Notes: generated from the letters alone by a model not told the origin. 64,000 nucleotides of DNA from an uncultured Eubacterium sp. (GCA_910584595.1 CAJUBQ010000003.1:1-64000), one strand, 5' to 3'. Numbered from the stretch's first letter, positions 34,072 to 42,779 are shown. Numbers and translations: made by a program.

Positions 34072-35907
34072 TTATTTTTTCCAGATGCCGCAGACGAGAA
34101 TTGTCATATCGTCTGCAGCTTTTCCTCCTGTCCGCTCCAGCGCTTCCTCCAGTATTGCATCCGCCATCTGTCTCGGATGCTTTCCCTGCAGATTCTTTAT
34201 AATCTCACACATTGCCAGATCCGGATCTTCTTCCTGCAGATATTCTAACACACCATCTGTCATCATGACAAGAAAATCCCCATTTTCCAACTGTTTTTTC
34301 GTATTGCCTGTCTCCAGCCGATGTGTTACTCCTACCGGCAAAGAACTGGATTCCACCCTCTCAACATAGTCCCGATGTTTGATAAACGTTGTTGCAGCGC
34401 CTATTTTGTATAAATTGCAGCGCGCAGTATACAAATCCAGGGAACAAATATCTACCGTAGAATATAAATCATCTTCTCCACGGATTACCATAGCGGAGTT
34501 CATCATTTTAAGCGCCGTTTCCTCTGAAAAGCCAGCTTCCATAAACTTTTCCAACAACTCCAGTACAAGCTCGCTTTCCTTGCAGGCATTGCTTCCAGAG
34601 CCCATCCCGTCGGACAACATCATTGCCATCTGTCCGTCGTCCATCTCCAAAAATGAATAATTATCGCCCGAAACACGGCCGCCATCTTTCACCATACGTG
34701 CTACCGCATGTGTTTCGTGAAAACAGGTATCTTCCTCAAATACAACTACCGCTCCCTGCGGGCTGACCAGTGCACGTTCATCTCTGTGCGGACGCATTTC
34801 TCTTTCAAGTCCTGCCGAAACAGCCTTCGTAAGTTCCTTCATACTGATACAGCTGCCGTTTTTTGCATATGCATCACACGAAAACTGCCAGCGATGCTCC
34901 TTGTTTTCATATAAATGCAGCTTTTGCACAATCACACCGCGTTCTCTTGCTCTGTATTTTATTTCTGCCATCATCTGACGGTTTTCCTGTGTAATCTCGT
35001 TCTTCTCATTTGCGCAGTCTTCCATAATATATGCCATTGCATCTAACTGCTGCGCTATAATCTCACGATTTTCCAACAGACGGTTATACCATGCCAGATT
35101 CAGCCTCGCTTTTTCAAAAATGCGGATACTCTCCTGTATAACAGCATCCGTATAAGGGCAATACTCCTGCATCTGCACTACAATTTCCTCATCCGGCTCT
35201 CCGGTCCGCTGCAAAGACTGCAGCATATAGGCAAGATAAGAATACATAGGGCTTTCTTCTTTATCCCAGCACAAAGCACACTGATTGCAGTTCATGCAAA
35301 GTGTTCCCGTCAGTTCATTTTGAATTTTTCCCATCTGTTCCGCCGAAAATCCTTTCTGTACGGAACTCATCCGAGAAAAAATCTTAGACAATCCGCTAAA
35401 GGAATCTGCATAATTTACAAGCCTGACTTCCTGATAATGATCCGTATCTTCCCTCTGCGGCAAAATGCTCATCTGCATAAAAAAATCCACAAATCTCGTA
35501 CCAATCATAATCGCTGAAAACACAAATACAGATTCTATCACACTCACCATAATCCCTGATGCATCACGCACATTTAACAGTTCTCCGGACAGCGCCATCA
35601 TAAATGTCGCGATGGAAGCAGCCGATGCGGCACATATGACTGTACATCTCCCTTCTGCCCATTCAAATAATTTAATTGTAACTAATATTACAAAAACAGC
35701 CATCAAATATTTGACTGCCGCCGCAATCGGCACAAACAATACAATACCAATAAACATAGCAGCACAAAGCGCTCCGCGGGCTGCATCTTCCAGACATACC
35801 GCTGTAAAAAATGCCGGTATCAATGGAAAACAACCCATCCACGATATTTGACACATCAAAATTCCTCCTACGTATAACATCACTTGCTTCACACTCAGTC
35901 TTTTCAT
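34072..35907 (-). CDS. spoIIE: stage II sporulation protein E, PP2C-type phosphatase
   Basis: 611 residues from the ATG at 35907; an ATG at 35919 is in frame but touches the GGAGG site. The N-terminus has four to five membrane helices, fewer than the ten of Bacillus SpoIIE (~827 residues). A cysteine cluster (CMNCNQCALC) near residue 209 comes before the phosphatase. Metal-binding aspartates are in SDGMGSG (~432), MTDGVLE (~551) and DDMTIL (~600). SpoIIE dephosphorylates SpoIIAA to activate sigma F in the forespore and also interacts with FtsZ. Transcribed from a Spo0A-type promoter. Confidence 0.93.
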   Translation of the reverse strand: MKRLSVKQVMLYVGGILMCQISWMGCFPLIPAFFTAVCLEDAARGALCAAMFIGIVLFVPIAAAVKYLMAVFVILVTIKLFEWAEGRCTVICAASAASIATFMMALSGELLNVRDASGIMVSVIESVFVFSAIMIGTRFVDFFMQMSILPQREDTDHYQEVRLVNYADSFSGLSKIFSRMSSVQKGFSAEQMGKIQNELTGTLCMNCNQCALCWDKEESPMYSYLAYMLQSLQRTGEPDEEIVVQMQEYCPYTDAVIQESIRIFEKARLNLAWYNRLLENREIIAQQLDAMAYIMEDCANEKNEITQENRQMMAEIKYRARERGVIVQKLHLYENKEHRWQFSCDAYAKNGSCISMKELTKAVSAGLEREMRPHRDERALVSPQGAVVVFEEDTCFHETHAVARMVKDGGRVSGDNYSFLEMDDGQMAMMLSDGMGSGSNACKESELVLELLEKFMEAGFSEETALKMMNSAMVIRGEDDLYSTVDICSLDLYTARCNLYKIGAATTFIKHRDYVERVESSSLPVGVTHRLETGNTKKQLENGDFLVMMTDGVLEYLQEEDPDLAMCEIIKNLQGKHPRQMADAILEEALERTGGKAADDMTILVCGIWKK

Positions 35908-36023
35908 TCTTACATCCATCCTCCAATCACTCGATCATAAGGAGCCTGTCCGCTCCCTGCGCCGCCATTTTCACATCTCTTTGCCAGGCACAACCGGCAT
36001 GGCAGCGGCGACATATGACAGCC

Positions 36024-36057
36024 ATTATAAAAAGAGTGTGCTGCAATGTTTGTCAAA
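36024..36057 (-). promoter_or_regulatory. spoIIE promoter with 21-bp spacer and overlapping 0A box
   Basis: Minus-strand TTGACA (36051-36056) and TATAAT (36024-36029) are perfect but 21 bp apart. TTTGTCAAA (plus strand 36049-36057) is a full match to the Spo0A box TTTGTCRAA and covers the -35. The same arrangement is known for Bacillus spoIIE and spoIIG, where Spo0A~P lets sigma A use a badly spaced promoter. A weaker half match (TGAGTCGAT) lies at 36112-36120. Confidence 0.7.
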
Positions 36058-36159
36058 CTGTGGTTCGTTTTTCTATTTTTATTCGTGTTTATATCTGTTC
36101 AAAACAAATATTGAGTCGATTCTAAGTCCTTCAGGTTTTCGAAGTCATCAAACAAACAG

Positions 36160-36187
36160 AAAAGACCCGGCTGACGCCGGATCTTTT
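36160..36187 (-). terminator. terminator behind divIC
   Basis: AAAAGACCCGGC (36160-36171) pairs with 36176-36187 (one mismatch) around a TGAC loop. It ends the yabP-yabQ-divIC transcript 9 bp after the divIC stop. Confidence 0.75.
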
Positions 36188-36195
36188 CCATACAC

Positions 36196-36492
36196 TTACT
36201 TTTCCTTGAATATAATTTCATCTTTATATACAAGCCCTAATTTACTTTTCGCTATATCTTCAATATATTCCTGTGTCTTTGTATACGCCTCGTAATCCTC
36301 GATCTCCTGCTGTCTGACCAGTTCTTCCTGCTTCTGTTTTTCAAGAAGCGCTTCCTGTGCAATAAACTGCTGATCCTTTTTGTATAGAGTTACAATCTGC
36401 ACAGACATCACCCCAATCATTGCCAGAACGATCACTGTTATACAAATCTTTCCTGTTTGATTTGCCCTGCGGCTGCTATATCTGTGACTCAT
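36196..36492 (-). CDS. divIC: FtsB/DivIC-family septum formation initiator
   Basis: 98 residues. Short basic N-terminus, one membrane helix (ICITVIVLAMIGVMSVQIVT), then a coiled coil (KKDQQFIAQEALLEKQKQEE) and the conserved extracytoplasmic end YIEDIAKSKLGLVYKDEIIF. DivIC joins FtsL and DivIB at the septum. Position between yabQ and spoIIE is the Bacillus order. Confidence 0.9.
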   Translation of the reverse strand: MSHRYSSRRANQTGKICITVIVLAMIGVMSVQIVTLYKKDQQFIAQEALLEKQKQEELVRQQEIEDYEAYTKTQEYIEDIAKSKLGLVYKDEIIFKEK

Positions 36493-36531
36493 AAGTCTCT
36501 CCTCATCCTTCCGGCGGCAATTTCTGCCGAC

Positions 36532-37029
36532 TTATTTCTTTATGAGTCCTATTTTAATCAATTTGCCTGCCCTTTTCAACCGCTTATTTAAATATTTTTT
36601 AAATTTTCTTCCTTTACCCGCCAAAACCGAACCTTTGTTTGCTATTTTGTTCGCAGCCTTTCGAAATGGCGTTAATATAAATCTGCAAATTTTCTGTATC
36701 ATACGGATGATCTTTTTTAACACACGTGCAATGTGCCTGACCGTATAAACACTGATAAACTGATTATACAGAAACATGCCTAATACAATCCCGCCAATGG
36801 AAAAACCACGTATAAGCCCGTCATTTTTCTGATACAGCATAGCAAATATTACAAATGCCGTAAATACCCAATAGCATAAATCTTCCAATGAAATCCATAG
36901 AACCCCATGCCGGACAAGCCGCCGTAAAATCCGCAGGCAATCATAAACAAGCACCAGCACGATTCCCAGCACAAAAGATACTGCAAAAAAATCCATTTCC
37001 CGAAATATATCTTCACTTACCGTCATCAT
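36532..37029 (-). CDS. yabQ: spore cortex biosynthesis protein YabQ
   Basis: 165 residues. Four membrane helices in the first 100 residues (FFAVSFVLGIVLVLVYDCLR; SLEDLCYWVFTAFVIFAMLY; GFSIGGIVLGMFLYNQFISV) and a very basic C-terminal tail. YabQ is needed for spore cortex and coat formation in the mother cell. Its ATG overlaps the yabP stop, so the two are coupled. Confidence 0.92.
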   Translation of the reverse strand: MMTVSEDIFREMDFFAVSFVLGIVLVLVYDCLRILRRLVRHGVLWISLEDLCYWVFTAFVIFAMLYQKNDGLIRGFSIGGIVLGMFLYNQFISVYTVRHIARVLKKIIRMIQKICRFILTPFRKAANKIANKGSVLAGKGRKFKKYLNKRLKRAGKLIKIGLIKK

Positions 37030-37319
37030 CGGAAAATTCTTCCTAACAGACTTTCTGCTGCTTTCTTTCCCCCACCTGCATCTGAATAAGCCAGACTGTC
37101 AATCCTTCCTTCTACGTCCACCTCACCTTTTTCCAATGTCAGCCGGTTTACATGCAGGTCGTTGCCTTTGATCAAAAGCATTCCCTGCTCTGTCTCCAGC
37201 AGTATTTCAGATACATCAAAAGAAAGTACATCCAAAACTCCTGTAAAGGCTACCGTCTTCCTGTTTGTAAGCAGTATTTTATGCGCTTTCGACTGATTTT
37301 TTTCCATTCTCTCATCCAT
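37026..37319 (-). CDS. yabP: sporulation protein YabP
   Basis: 97 residues from the ATG at 37319, with GGAGG eight bases upstream. Longer in-frame starts to 37421 run through promoter sequence. HKILLTNRKTVAFTGVLDVL and LLIKGNDLHVNRLTLEKGEV are the YabP family pattern. It acts in the mother cell in spore cortex formation together with YabQ. A sigma-E-like promoter lies ~90 bp upstream. Confidence 0.93.
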   Translation of the reverse strand: MDERMEKNQSKAHKILLTNRKTVAFTGVLDVLSFDVSEILLETEQGMLLIKGNDLHVNRLTLEKGEVDVEGRIDSLAYSDAGGGKKAAESLLGRIFR

Positions 37320-37406
37320 ATCCTTATCCTCCATTCTTGTCCTAACTGTCGTAATAAAATGACTGTTATACGCAGCCCTTACAACATTTTGCCAAAGCCC
37401 TAATAA

Positions 37407-37436
37407 AGTATATGAATGCATTTAAGATGATATGAC
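37407..37436 (-). promoter_or_regulatory. candidate sigma-E promoter of yabP-yabQ
   Basis: Minus-strand GTCATAT (37430-37436), a 15-bp spacer and CATATACT (37407-37414), which matches the sigma-E -10 CATACANT at all but one position. The yabPQ genes are under sigma E in Bacillus. It lies directly behind the rqcP terminator. Confidence 0.5.
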
Positions 37437-37474
37437 AAAAGCAGCTGTCAGACTTCAAATCAACAGCTGCCTTT
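37437..37474 (-). terminator. terminator behind rqcP
   Basis: GCAGCTGT (37441-37448) pairs with 37463-37470 with extra A-T pairs outside, and UUUUGUC follows on the minus strand. It splits the vegetative hup-rqcP genes from the sporulation genes. Confidence 0.65.
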
Positions 37475-37476
37475 CT

Positions 37477-37716
37477 TTACAAATATTCAAACAATTCCTT
37501 TGCCTGTTCTTTTTTCGTTGTATCCTGAATATCCAATACACGTACCTTTACCGATTTTGTGCCAAACAAAATTTCAATAATATCGCCAACCTTTACTTTC
37601 ACAGACGCCTTTGCCGGTTTATCGTTAACCATAACCCTGCCGGCGTCACAAGCTTCATTTGCCACAGTACGCCGCTTAATCAAGCGTGAAACTTTTAAAA
37701 ATTTGTCTAATCTCAT
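37477..37716 (-). CDS. rqcP: RNA-binding S4 domain protein RqcP
   Basis: 79 residues, essentially one S4 domain (MRLDKFLKVSRLIKRRTVAN ... VGDIIEILFGTKSVKVRVLD). RqcP (YabO, Hsp15 family) assists RqcH in adding poly-alanine tails to nascent chains on obstructed 50S subunits. It follows hup by 66 bp, with a hairpin between, and precedes yabP as in Bacillus. Confidence 0.93.
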   Translation of the reverse strand: MRLDKFLKVSRLIKRRTVANEACDAGRVMVNDKPAKASVKVKVGDIIEILFGTKSVKVRVLDIQDTTKKEQAKELFEYL

Positions 37717-37742
37717 ATTATGCCTTTCCGTTTTTTACCAAC

Positions 37743-37774
37743 AAAAAGGGGCCGCATACCCTGCAGCCCCTTTT
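37743..37774 (-). terminator. terminator behind hup
   Basis: AAAAGGGGC-GCA (37744-37756) pairs with TGCAGCCCCTTTT (37762-37774), one mismatch, and runs into U on the minus strand. Confidence 0.75.
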
Positions 37775-37782
37775 ACAAAGAT

Positions 37783-38058
37783 TTATTCGTTCATTAAATC
37801 CTTTAATGCTTTTCCTGCCTTAAATTTTGGCGCTTTCGATGCCGGAATCGTCATCTCTTCGCCTGTTTGTGGATTTCTGCCCGTTCTTGCTGCCCGTTCA
37901 GATACTTCGAAAGTTCCGAAGCCGACTAACTGGATCTTCTCCCCTTTCTTGAGCTCTTCAGCAACAACATCTGTAAAAGCCTTTAAAGCTGCGTCCGCAT
38001 CTTTTTTGGATAATTCAGCCTTGTCAGCAATAGCTGCAACTAATTCCGCTTTGTTCAT
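37783..38058 (-). CDS. hup: DNA-binding protein HU
   Basis: 91 residues, the usual length. NKAELVAAIADKAELSKKDA at the N-terminus and the DNA-binding arm FGTFEVSERAARTGRNPQTG with conserved arginine and proline at the tip. HU bends and compacts DNA. Strong site AGGAGGAG and a consensus promoter upstream fit a highly expressed gene. Confidence 0.97.
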   Translation of the reverse strand: MNKAELVAAIADKAELSKKDADAALKAFTDVVAEELKKGEKIQLVGFGTFEVSERAARTGRNPQTGEEMTIPASKAPKFKAGKALKDLMNE

Positions 38059-38141
38059 TTCTACTCCTCCTGTGGATTAATTATAGTATTGTTATTAAAT
38101 AAGAATCGGAACTCATCTTCTCCAAAATACTTACGAATATA

Positions 38142-38170
38142 TTTATACTAACTTTTCCATGGTTTGTCAA
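38142..38170 (-). promoter_or_regulatory. promoter of hup
   Basis: Minus-strand TTGACA (38165-38170), 17-bp spacer, TATAAA (38142-38147). It leaves a leader of about 80 bases. Confidence 0.75.
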
Positions 38171-38210
38171 GCGGAAAATGCCCAATTTCTAGCATTTTAA
38201 CAAGCTTACT

Positions 38211-38236
38211 GTAACAGTTCGCACATGTTAGATCAT
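38211..38236. repeat. AACAGTTC-type repeat at the phosphoglucomutase stop codon
   Basis: GTAACAGTTC (38211-38220) is the reverse complement of the repeat core GAACTGTTAC seen near 18423, 20677 and 60373, and TTAGATCAT (38228-38236) recalls the end of the 322-bp palindrome. It covers the stop codon of the mutase gene. Confidence 0.4.
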
Positions 38237-39964
38237 TTCCTGAATCATGTCCAGTACCTTCTTGCCTAAAGAAGCCGATTTTTCGTCAGCATCCGCCATA
38301 GAGCTGCCTTTTACGCCAATATAGAACTTCACTTTTGGTTCGGTTCCGGACGGTCTTACACATACCCATGCATCATCTTCCAGTTCATAATAAAGCACAT
38401 TAGATTTCGGCAGCCCGGTCGGTCTTGTCTCGCCGGTGACAAAATCCTGAATCGTATCTGTCTTATAGTCTCTTGCAGCAAGCACTTTTAATCCGCCTAC
38501 TTCTTTTGGCGCATTCTCACGCAGCGTATTCATAATCTCCTGAATCTTGGCAAGTCCTTCGATGCCTTTTAATGTAATAGACTCTACATGATCTTTATAG
38601 TAGCCATAGCGCTCATACATTTCCAGCATTGCATCCCAAAGCGTCATATTTTTGGTCATATAATAAGCTGCCGCTTCACACAATGTCATAGAAGCTACCA
38701 CTGCGTCCTTATCTCTTGCATAAGTACCCGTCAAACAGCCATAGCTTTCTTCCATGCCAAATAAATAAGCGCCATTGCCTGTCTTTTCAAACTCTAACAT
38801 CTTCTGACCGATAAATTTAAATCCTGTTAATACTTCTACAAGCTGAATGCCATAATATTTTGCTATAGCATCCGCCATATTCGTAGAAACGATGGAACGG
38901 ATAAATGCGCCGTCCTGCGGCAAAGAACCCTGAATTGCCTTCCGCTGACCAATCACATAATCACCAATCAGACAGCCGGACATATTTCCGGTCAGTGTAT
39001 GGTACTCACCTGTCTTAGAATCTTTAACATATACGCCAAGACGGTCTGCATCCGGATCTGTAGCCAATACTAAATCTGCATTTACTTTTTTTGCAAGGGC
39101 AAGCCCCAGTTCAAATGCTTCTGCTGCCTCAGGGTTCGGATAACTTACCGTCGGGAAATCACCGTTAGGAAGCTCCTGTTCCGGAACCACATGCACATTC
39201 TGAAAACCAAGCTCTTTTAATACGCGGCGTACAGGAATATTTCCGGTCCCATGCAGCGGAGAATAGACAATCGTCAGCTTATCTTTTACCGCATCGATAC
39301 TGTCCTGATGCAGTACAAGCCCCTTTAACTCTTCAATATAAGGATCGTCAATATCCGCTCCAATAGTCTGATAAAGTCCGGCTGCTTTTGCTTCTTCCAA
39401 CGTCATTGTCTTACATGCTGCATAATCAGTCACTTTCTTTACTTCATCCATAATGCCGCTGTCATGAGGCGGTGTAATCTGCGCACCGTCTTCCCAGTAT
39501 ACTTTGTAGCCGTTATACTCTGGCGGATTGTGGCTTGCAGTAATGTTGATGCCTGCAGTGCAGCCCAGTTTGCGCACCGCATAAGATAATTCCGGCGTCG
39601 GTCTTAAGCTTTCAAATACATAAGCCTTAATCCCATTCGCTGCCAGGCACAAAGCTGCCTCATCTGCAAATTCCGGCGACATGTGTCTGGAATCATACGC
39701 AATTGCTACGCCTTTTCCTTCTGCCTTTAAAGACAAGATGTAATTTGCAAGTCCCTGTGTTGCTTTTCTGACTGTATAAACGTTCATGCGGTTTGTCCCG
39801 GCACCGATCACGCCACGCAGTCCTGCTGTACCAAATTCCAGATCCATATAAAAGCGGTCTTCGATTTCTTTCTCATTGCCTTCAATCGCCTTTAATTCCG
39901 CCTTTGTTTCCTCATCAAAATAAGGGTTGTCCAGCCATTGTTGGTACATTACTTTGTAGTCCAT
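38228..39964 (-). CDS. pgcA: phospho-sugar mutase (phosphoglucomutase type)
   Basis: 578 residues from the ATG at 39964 with GGGAGGAC upstream. The active-site serine loop GINITASHNPPEYNGYK (~137-153), the metal loop DPDADRLGV and the sugar loop GMEESYGCLTGTY are all there; C-terminal RPSGTEPKVKFYIGV binds phosphate. It interconverts glucose-1-P and glucose-6-P (alpha-phosphoglucomutase/PgcA branch), feeding glycogen and cell-wall precursors. Its stop codon overlaps a dispersed repeat. Confidence 0.93.
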   Translation of the reverse strand: MDYKVMYQQWLDNPYFDEETKAELKAIEGNEKEIEDRFYMDLEFGTAGLRGVIGAGTNRMNVYTVRKATQGLANYILSLKAEGKGVAIAYDSRHMSPEFADEAALCLAANGIKAYVFESLRPTPELSYAVRKLGCTAGINITASHNPPEYNGYKVYWEDGAQITPPHDSGIMDEVKKVTDYAACKTMTLEEAKAAGLYQTIGADIDDPYIEELKGLVLHQDSIDAVKDKLTIVYSPLHGTGNIPVRRVLKELGFQNVHVVPEQELPNGDFPTVSYPNPEAAEAFELGLALAKKVNADLVLATDPDADRLGVYVKDSKTGEYHTLTGNMSGCLIGDYVIGQRKAIQGSLPQDGAFIRSIVSTNMADAIAKYYGIQLVEVLTGFKFIGQKMLEFEKTGNGAYLFGMEESYGCLTGTYARDKDAVVASMTLCEAAAYYMTKNMTLWDAMLEMYERYGYYKDHVESITLKGIEGLAKIQEIMNTLRENAPKEVGGLKVLAARDYKTDTIQDFVTGETRPTGLPKSNVLYYELEDDAWVCVRPSGTEPKVKFYIGVKGSSMADADEKSASLGKKVLDMIQEMI

Positions 39965-40022
39965 GTTATGTCCTCCCATTCATTTATTTCTTTTTATTAT
40001 GATATCAGGTCTGCGGCGTCCC

Positions 40023-40051
40023 AGTATACTGACCAGGTCCGTATCCCCCAA
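40023..40051 (-). promoter_or_regulatory. possible promoter of the phospho-sugar mutase
   Basis: Minus-strand TTGGGG (40046-40051), a 17-bp spacer and TATACT (40023-40028), ~60 bp before the start. Confidence 0.4.
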
Positions 40052-40061
40052 TATTCTTTTG

Positions 40062-41462
40062 TTAATCCGAATTCCGTTTCAGCCTGTCCAGCGAATCAAC
40101 CAGATCTGATAATGTATCCAGATAATCTGTCGATTCGCCCCCTGTGATAATGCTTGCTAAGGAAGAACCTAACGCTGCATTTGCAAGTGCACTGTTCACA
40201 TTATTATCGCCGGATGTCTGGCCCGTCGATTTGTCGTCGGTATAGGAACCTGCTTTTGAGCCTGCCTTTGACCCTGCTTTCCCTTGTTTCCCGGATGCCG
40301 CCTGACTACCCGTATTATTTTTTTCATTTGTATTATCTGTATTCGTATTATCATCATTTGCATTCGCATGTGAATCAGATTCTGACTGCGTACCTGTGTC
40401 ATTGCTTAACAGTATTTCAATATTTGCTTTCGCAGAATTGATAATCAGCTGTCTGGTCCATGCATCATAGCCTTCTGCATATACGCCCAATGTATGTACA
40501 CCATACCGCAGTTCTATTGGCTTTTTATGATTGACCTTTTTCCCATCCACAGTAAGAATTGCTCCTGAAACGCCTACATCAAACGTAACTTTGCATATTT
40601 TCGGACCTTCTCCTTTATAATCATTTAAATCAATCGTCGTAATCTTATCGCGCCGTATTCGGATCTCCCCGGAATCCCCATATCCATCATTGGCAACAGA
40701 AAATTCATAAATGCCTTCCGGCAGTTCCATCGTCATATCTCTGGTCACTTTTGCATATACTTTTGTACCTAAATTTACCCATCCGCCTTCAAATAACTCC
40801 GTGTTAGACAGCGACAGTGTTCCATGTCCGGTCTTAATTACAATCGCATATATCGTACGATCAATCCCGTAAACATTTAAAATATCACTGTCCCCAACAG
40901 CAGACAGCTCTTTTTGCTCTCCTTCTGAAAACACCTTTACATTCGGATCCAGCTGATAAGCCGTATCTGCAATATCCATCCGCATTTTTTCTACACTTAT
41001 ATTATAATTACAAATATCTTCATAATCCCATGTGTCATCCGTAAATGCTACAGCTCCCAACGTATCGTTACTGTTCATACGTTCAATCACTGCCAGTTTT
41101 CCTTCACTAAAATCCTGACGCAGCGTATAATTCCCATATTTATCAAAAAACTCGGTGCCTTCAGTATATTCAAAAAAGCTCTCTTCACCATTTGATAAAT
41201 CCATCAGAGCAATTTGATAGTTTTGGATATCATGCTTTAAAATCATATAATAGCGGTCTTTGACCGTTGGAAAATCAGCCGTACTTTGCACTTCTTCCTC
41301 GCCGACTGCATGAACTGCCGCAGATGAATTTTGGCTTTTTTTGGCTGTTAACCTTTCTGCATTCGGTTTGCTGCAGGCAGCGCCTGACATCATAATGCCA
41401 ACCAGCAAAAAGAGTATCTTTAATTTTATGTTGCGTTTTATCTTTAAACGATCCTTATTCAT
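40062..41462 (-). CDS. PEGA-domain lipoprotein
   Basis: 466 residues from the ATG at 41462 (AAGG nine bases upstream). A signal peptide of type II (KLKILFLLVGIMMSGAACSK) is followed by an unassigned domain, then a PEGA-type segment near residue 290-350 (GAILTVDGKKVNHKKPIELR, YGVHTLGVYAEGYDAW). Residues ~355-425 are low complexity (Asn/Asp/Thr, then SKAGSKAGS) and form a linker. The lipid anchor and C-terminal linker suggest a surface protein. No catalytic motif seen. Confidence 0.75.
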   Translation of the reverse strand: MNKDRLKIKRNIKLKILFLLVGIMMSGAACSKPNAERLTAKKSQNSSAAVHAVGEEEVQSTADFPTVKDRYYMILKHDIQNYQIALMDLSNGEESFFEYTEGTEFFDKYGNYTLRQDFSEGKLAVIERMNSNDTLGAVAFTDDTWDYEDICNYNISVEKMRMDIADTAYQLDPNVKVFSEGEQKELSAVGDSDILNVYGIDRTIYAIVIKTGHGTLSLSNTELFEGGWVNLGTKVYAKVTRDMTMELPEGIYEFSVANDGYGDSGEIRIRRDKITTIDLNDYKGEGPKICKVTFDVGVSGAILTVDGKKVNHKKPIELRYGVHTLGVYAEGYDAWTRQLIINSAKANIEILLSNDTGTQSESDSHANANDDNTNTDNTNEKNNTGSQAASGKQGKAGSKAGSKAGSYTDDKSTGQTSGDNNVNSALANAALGSSLASIITGGESTDYLDTLSDLVDSLDRLKRNSD

Positions 41463-41529
41463 GTTCTTCATCCTTATTTATTTTTATATTGCTATTTATC
41501 CTTTTTCTTTCACTGCCTGATCCTTATCC

Positions 41530-41573
41530 ATTTTATCCTGAATCATTTTATCCTGAATCATTTTATCCTGACA
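41530..41573. repeat. 15-bp tandem repeat
   Basis: Two full units ATTTTATCCTGAATC (41530-41544 and 41545-41559) and a third partial unit (41560-41573), with a degenerate copy before them. It lies between the PEGA lipoprotein and the CotS-like gene. Confidence 0.8.
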
Positions 41574-41653
41574 ATTATATCCCCCGCTGCCTTTCATTGT
41601 ATTATATCATGGACATTTCTCAAGTGCAAGCCTTCTGCCCGCGTGTTTCTGCT

Positions 41654-42643
41654 TTAACCCTTCACAAAATAATCCAGTATCTTTAAAAATTCTGTCCGTT
41701 CCTGCTCCTGTGCACAAATTTTTGCAAGCTTTTCACCATCTCTGTTATTCGCCCAGCTCTTTTTCGAATTAAAGTAATGATTCGCAACCTTCCAGAACTT
41801 CTCAGGATAGCTCATCCGCACGCAAATCTGGTGCAGCTCCCATGGTTCCAGCCTGCGCACTTTATCATAGGCGCGGATCATATCCATTCCCAACCCCGTA
41901 TTCCAGTTATGTTTTTCCATAATCTTTCTGAAAAAATGTGCAAAATCACTAACATATGCGTCTTTGCATAAACGCTCATAATTGATGATTACCGGCCCTT
42001 GTGCCGTGAACAGCAGATTATGCTGATTATAATCCCCATGACAGATGCCAAAAAACTGCCCGGATATTTCGGATGATGTATGCCGCAGCCTGTCAACGAC
42101 TTCTTCTGCCTGGTTCAGATAATAATTATATTCTTTTAAAAAACCTGTTTCAAATTCATTTTTCTTCTTTTTCGCTTTTATGTAATTATATACTTTGTGA
42201 AGCTCTTTTGTATGCCTGCGGTATTCCTGTTCTAAAAAATCCGGCGTCCTGCACATCGTCTGCGGCAATTCCTCTTTAAAATCTATCGTATCTATATGGA
42301 ACTGTGCAAGCCTGCGGACTGCACACAACACATCTTCCCGATTTCTCGTATCACATTCTCTGCCTTCAAACCACGTTCGCATATAATACCGTGTCTCATC
42401 AGCATCTGTAAAGAGCACCTGTCCTTCTTTCGTATAAACAATCTGTTCCGCGATACATCCATGTTCGTTTAAATAACGCAAGAACCGATCCAGCAGTTCG
42501 GCTTTTAAGGATGAACCTGTAAACTCTTTCAATATTTTTCTGCTGCCATCCTGACAATAGCAAAAATAAGCCCCTCTTCCTTTGAAAATATCACTAAATT
42601 CGTATGGATATGCCTCTAATATGATCTCTGTCCGATTATACAC
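41654..42643 (-). CDS. CotS-like spore coat protein (aminoglycoside phosphotransferase fold)
   Basis: 329 residues from a GTG at 42643 with GGAGGGG seven bases upstream. Longer in-frame extensions are not supported by a site. The kinase-like motif ICHGDYNQHNLLFT (residues ~208-221) and PVIINYERLCKDAYVSDFAH match the CotS/YutH family, a branch of the choline/aminoglycoside kinase fold found in the spore coat. The D in the second motif is replaced by N (INYERL instead of IDxE), so kinase activity may be lost. Candidate sigma-E promoter ~80 bp upstream. Confidence 0.85.
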   Translation of the reverse strand: MYNRTEIILEAYPYEFSDIFKGRGAYFCYCQDGSRKILKEFTGSSLKAELLDRFLRYLNEHGCIAEQIVYTKEGQVLFTDADETRYYMRTWFEGRECDTRNREDVLCAVRRLAQFHIDTIDFKEELPQTMCRTPDFLEQEYRRHTKELHKVYNYIKAKKKKNEFETGFLKEYNYYLNQAEEVVDRLRHTSSEISGQFFGICHGDYNQHNLLFTAQGPVIINYERLCKDAYVSDFAHFFRKIMEKHNWNTGLGMDMIRAYDKVRRLEPWELHQICVRMSYPEKFWKVANHYFNSKKSWANNRDGEKLAKICAQEQERTEFLKILDYFVKG

Positions 42644-42721
42644 AACAACACCCCTCCAGCTAAGATGAACAATCACGCATGAACAGAAACGATGTTACTG
42701 TTACCATTAACGTGTCCATTC

Positions 42722-42750
42722 ATCTTATGAGAAGGGGCGTTACATTATGC
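42722..42750 (-). promoter_or_regulatory. candidate sigma-E promoter of the CotS-like gene
   Basis: Minus-strand GCATAAT (42744-42750), 14-bp spacer and CATAAGAT (42722-42729), close to the sigma-E pattern. Confidence 0.35.
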
Positions 42751-42779
42751 ATACAAATGCGTATGAATTTATATTCCAT

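Noticed and set aside
41530..41573. CRISPR-like repeat
   Set aside because: Only two full 15-bp units without spacers; no cas genes in the window.
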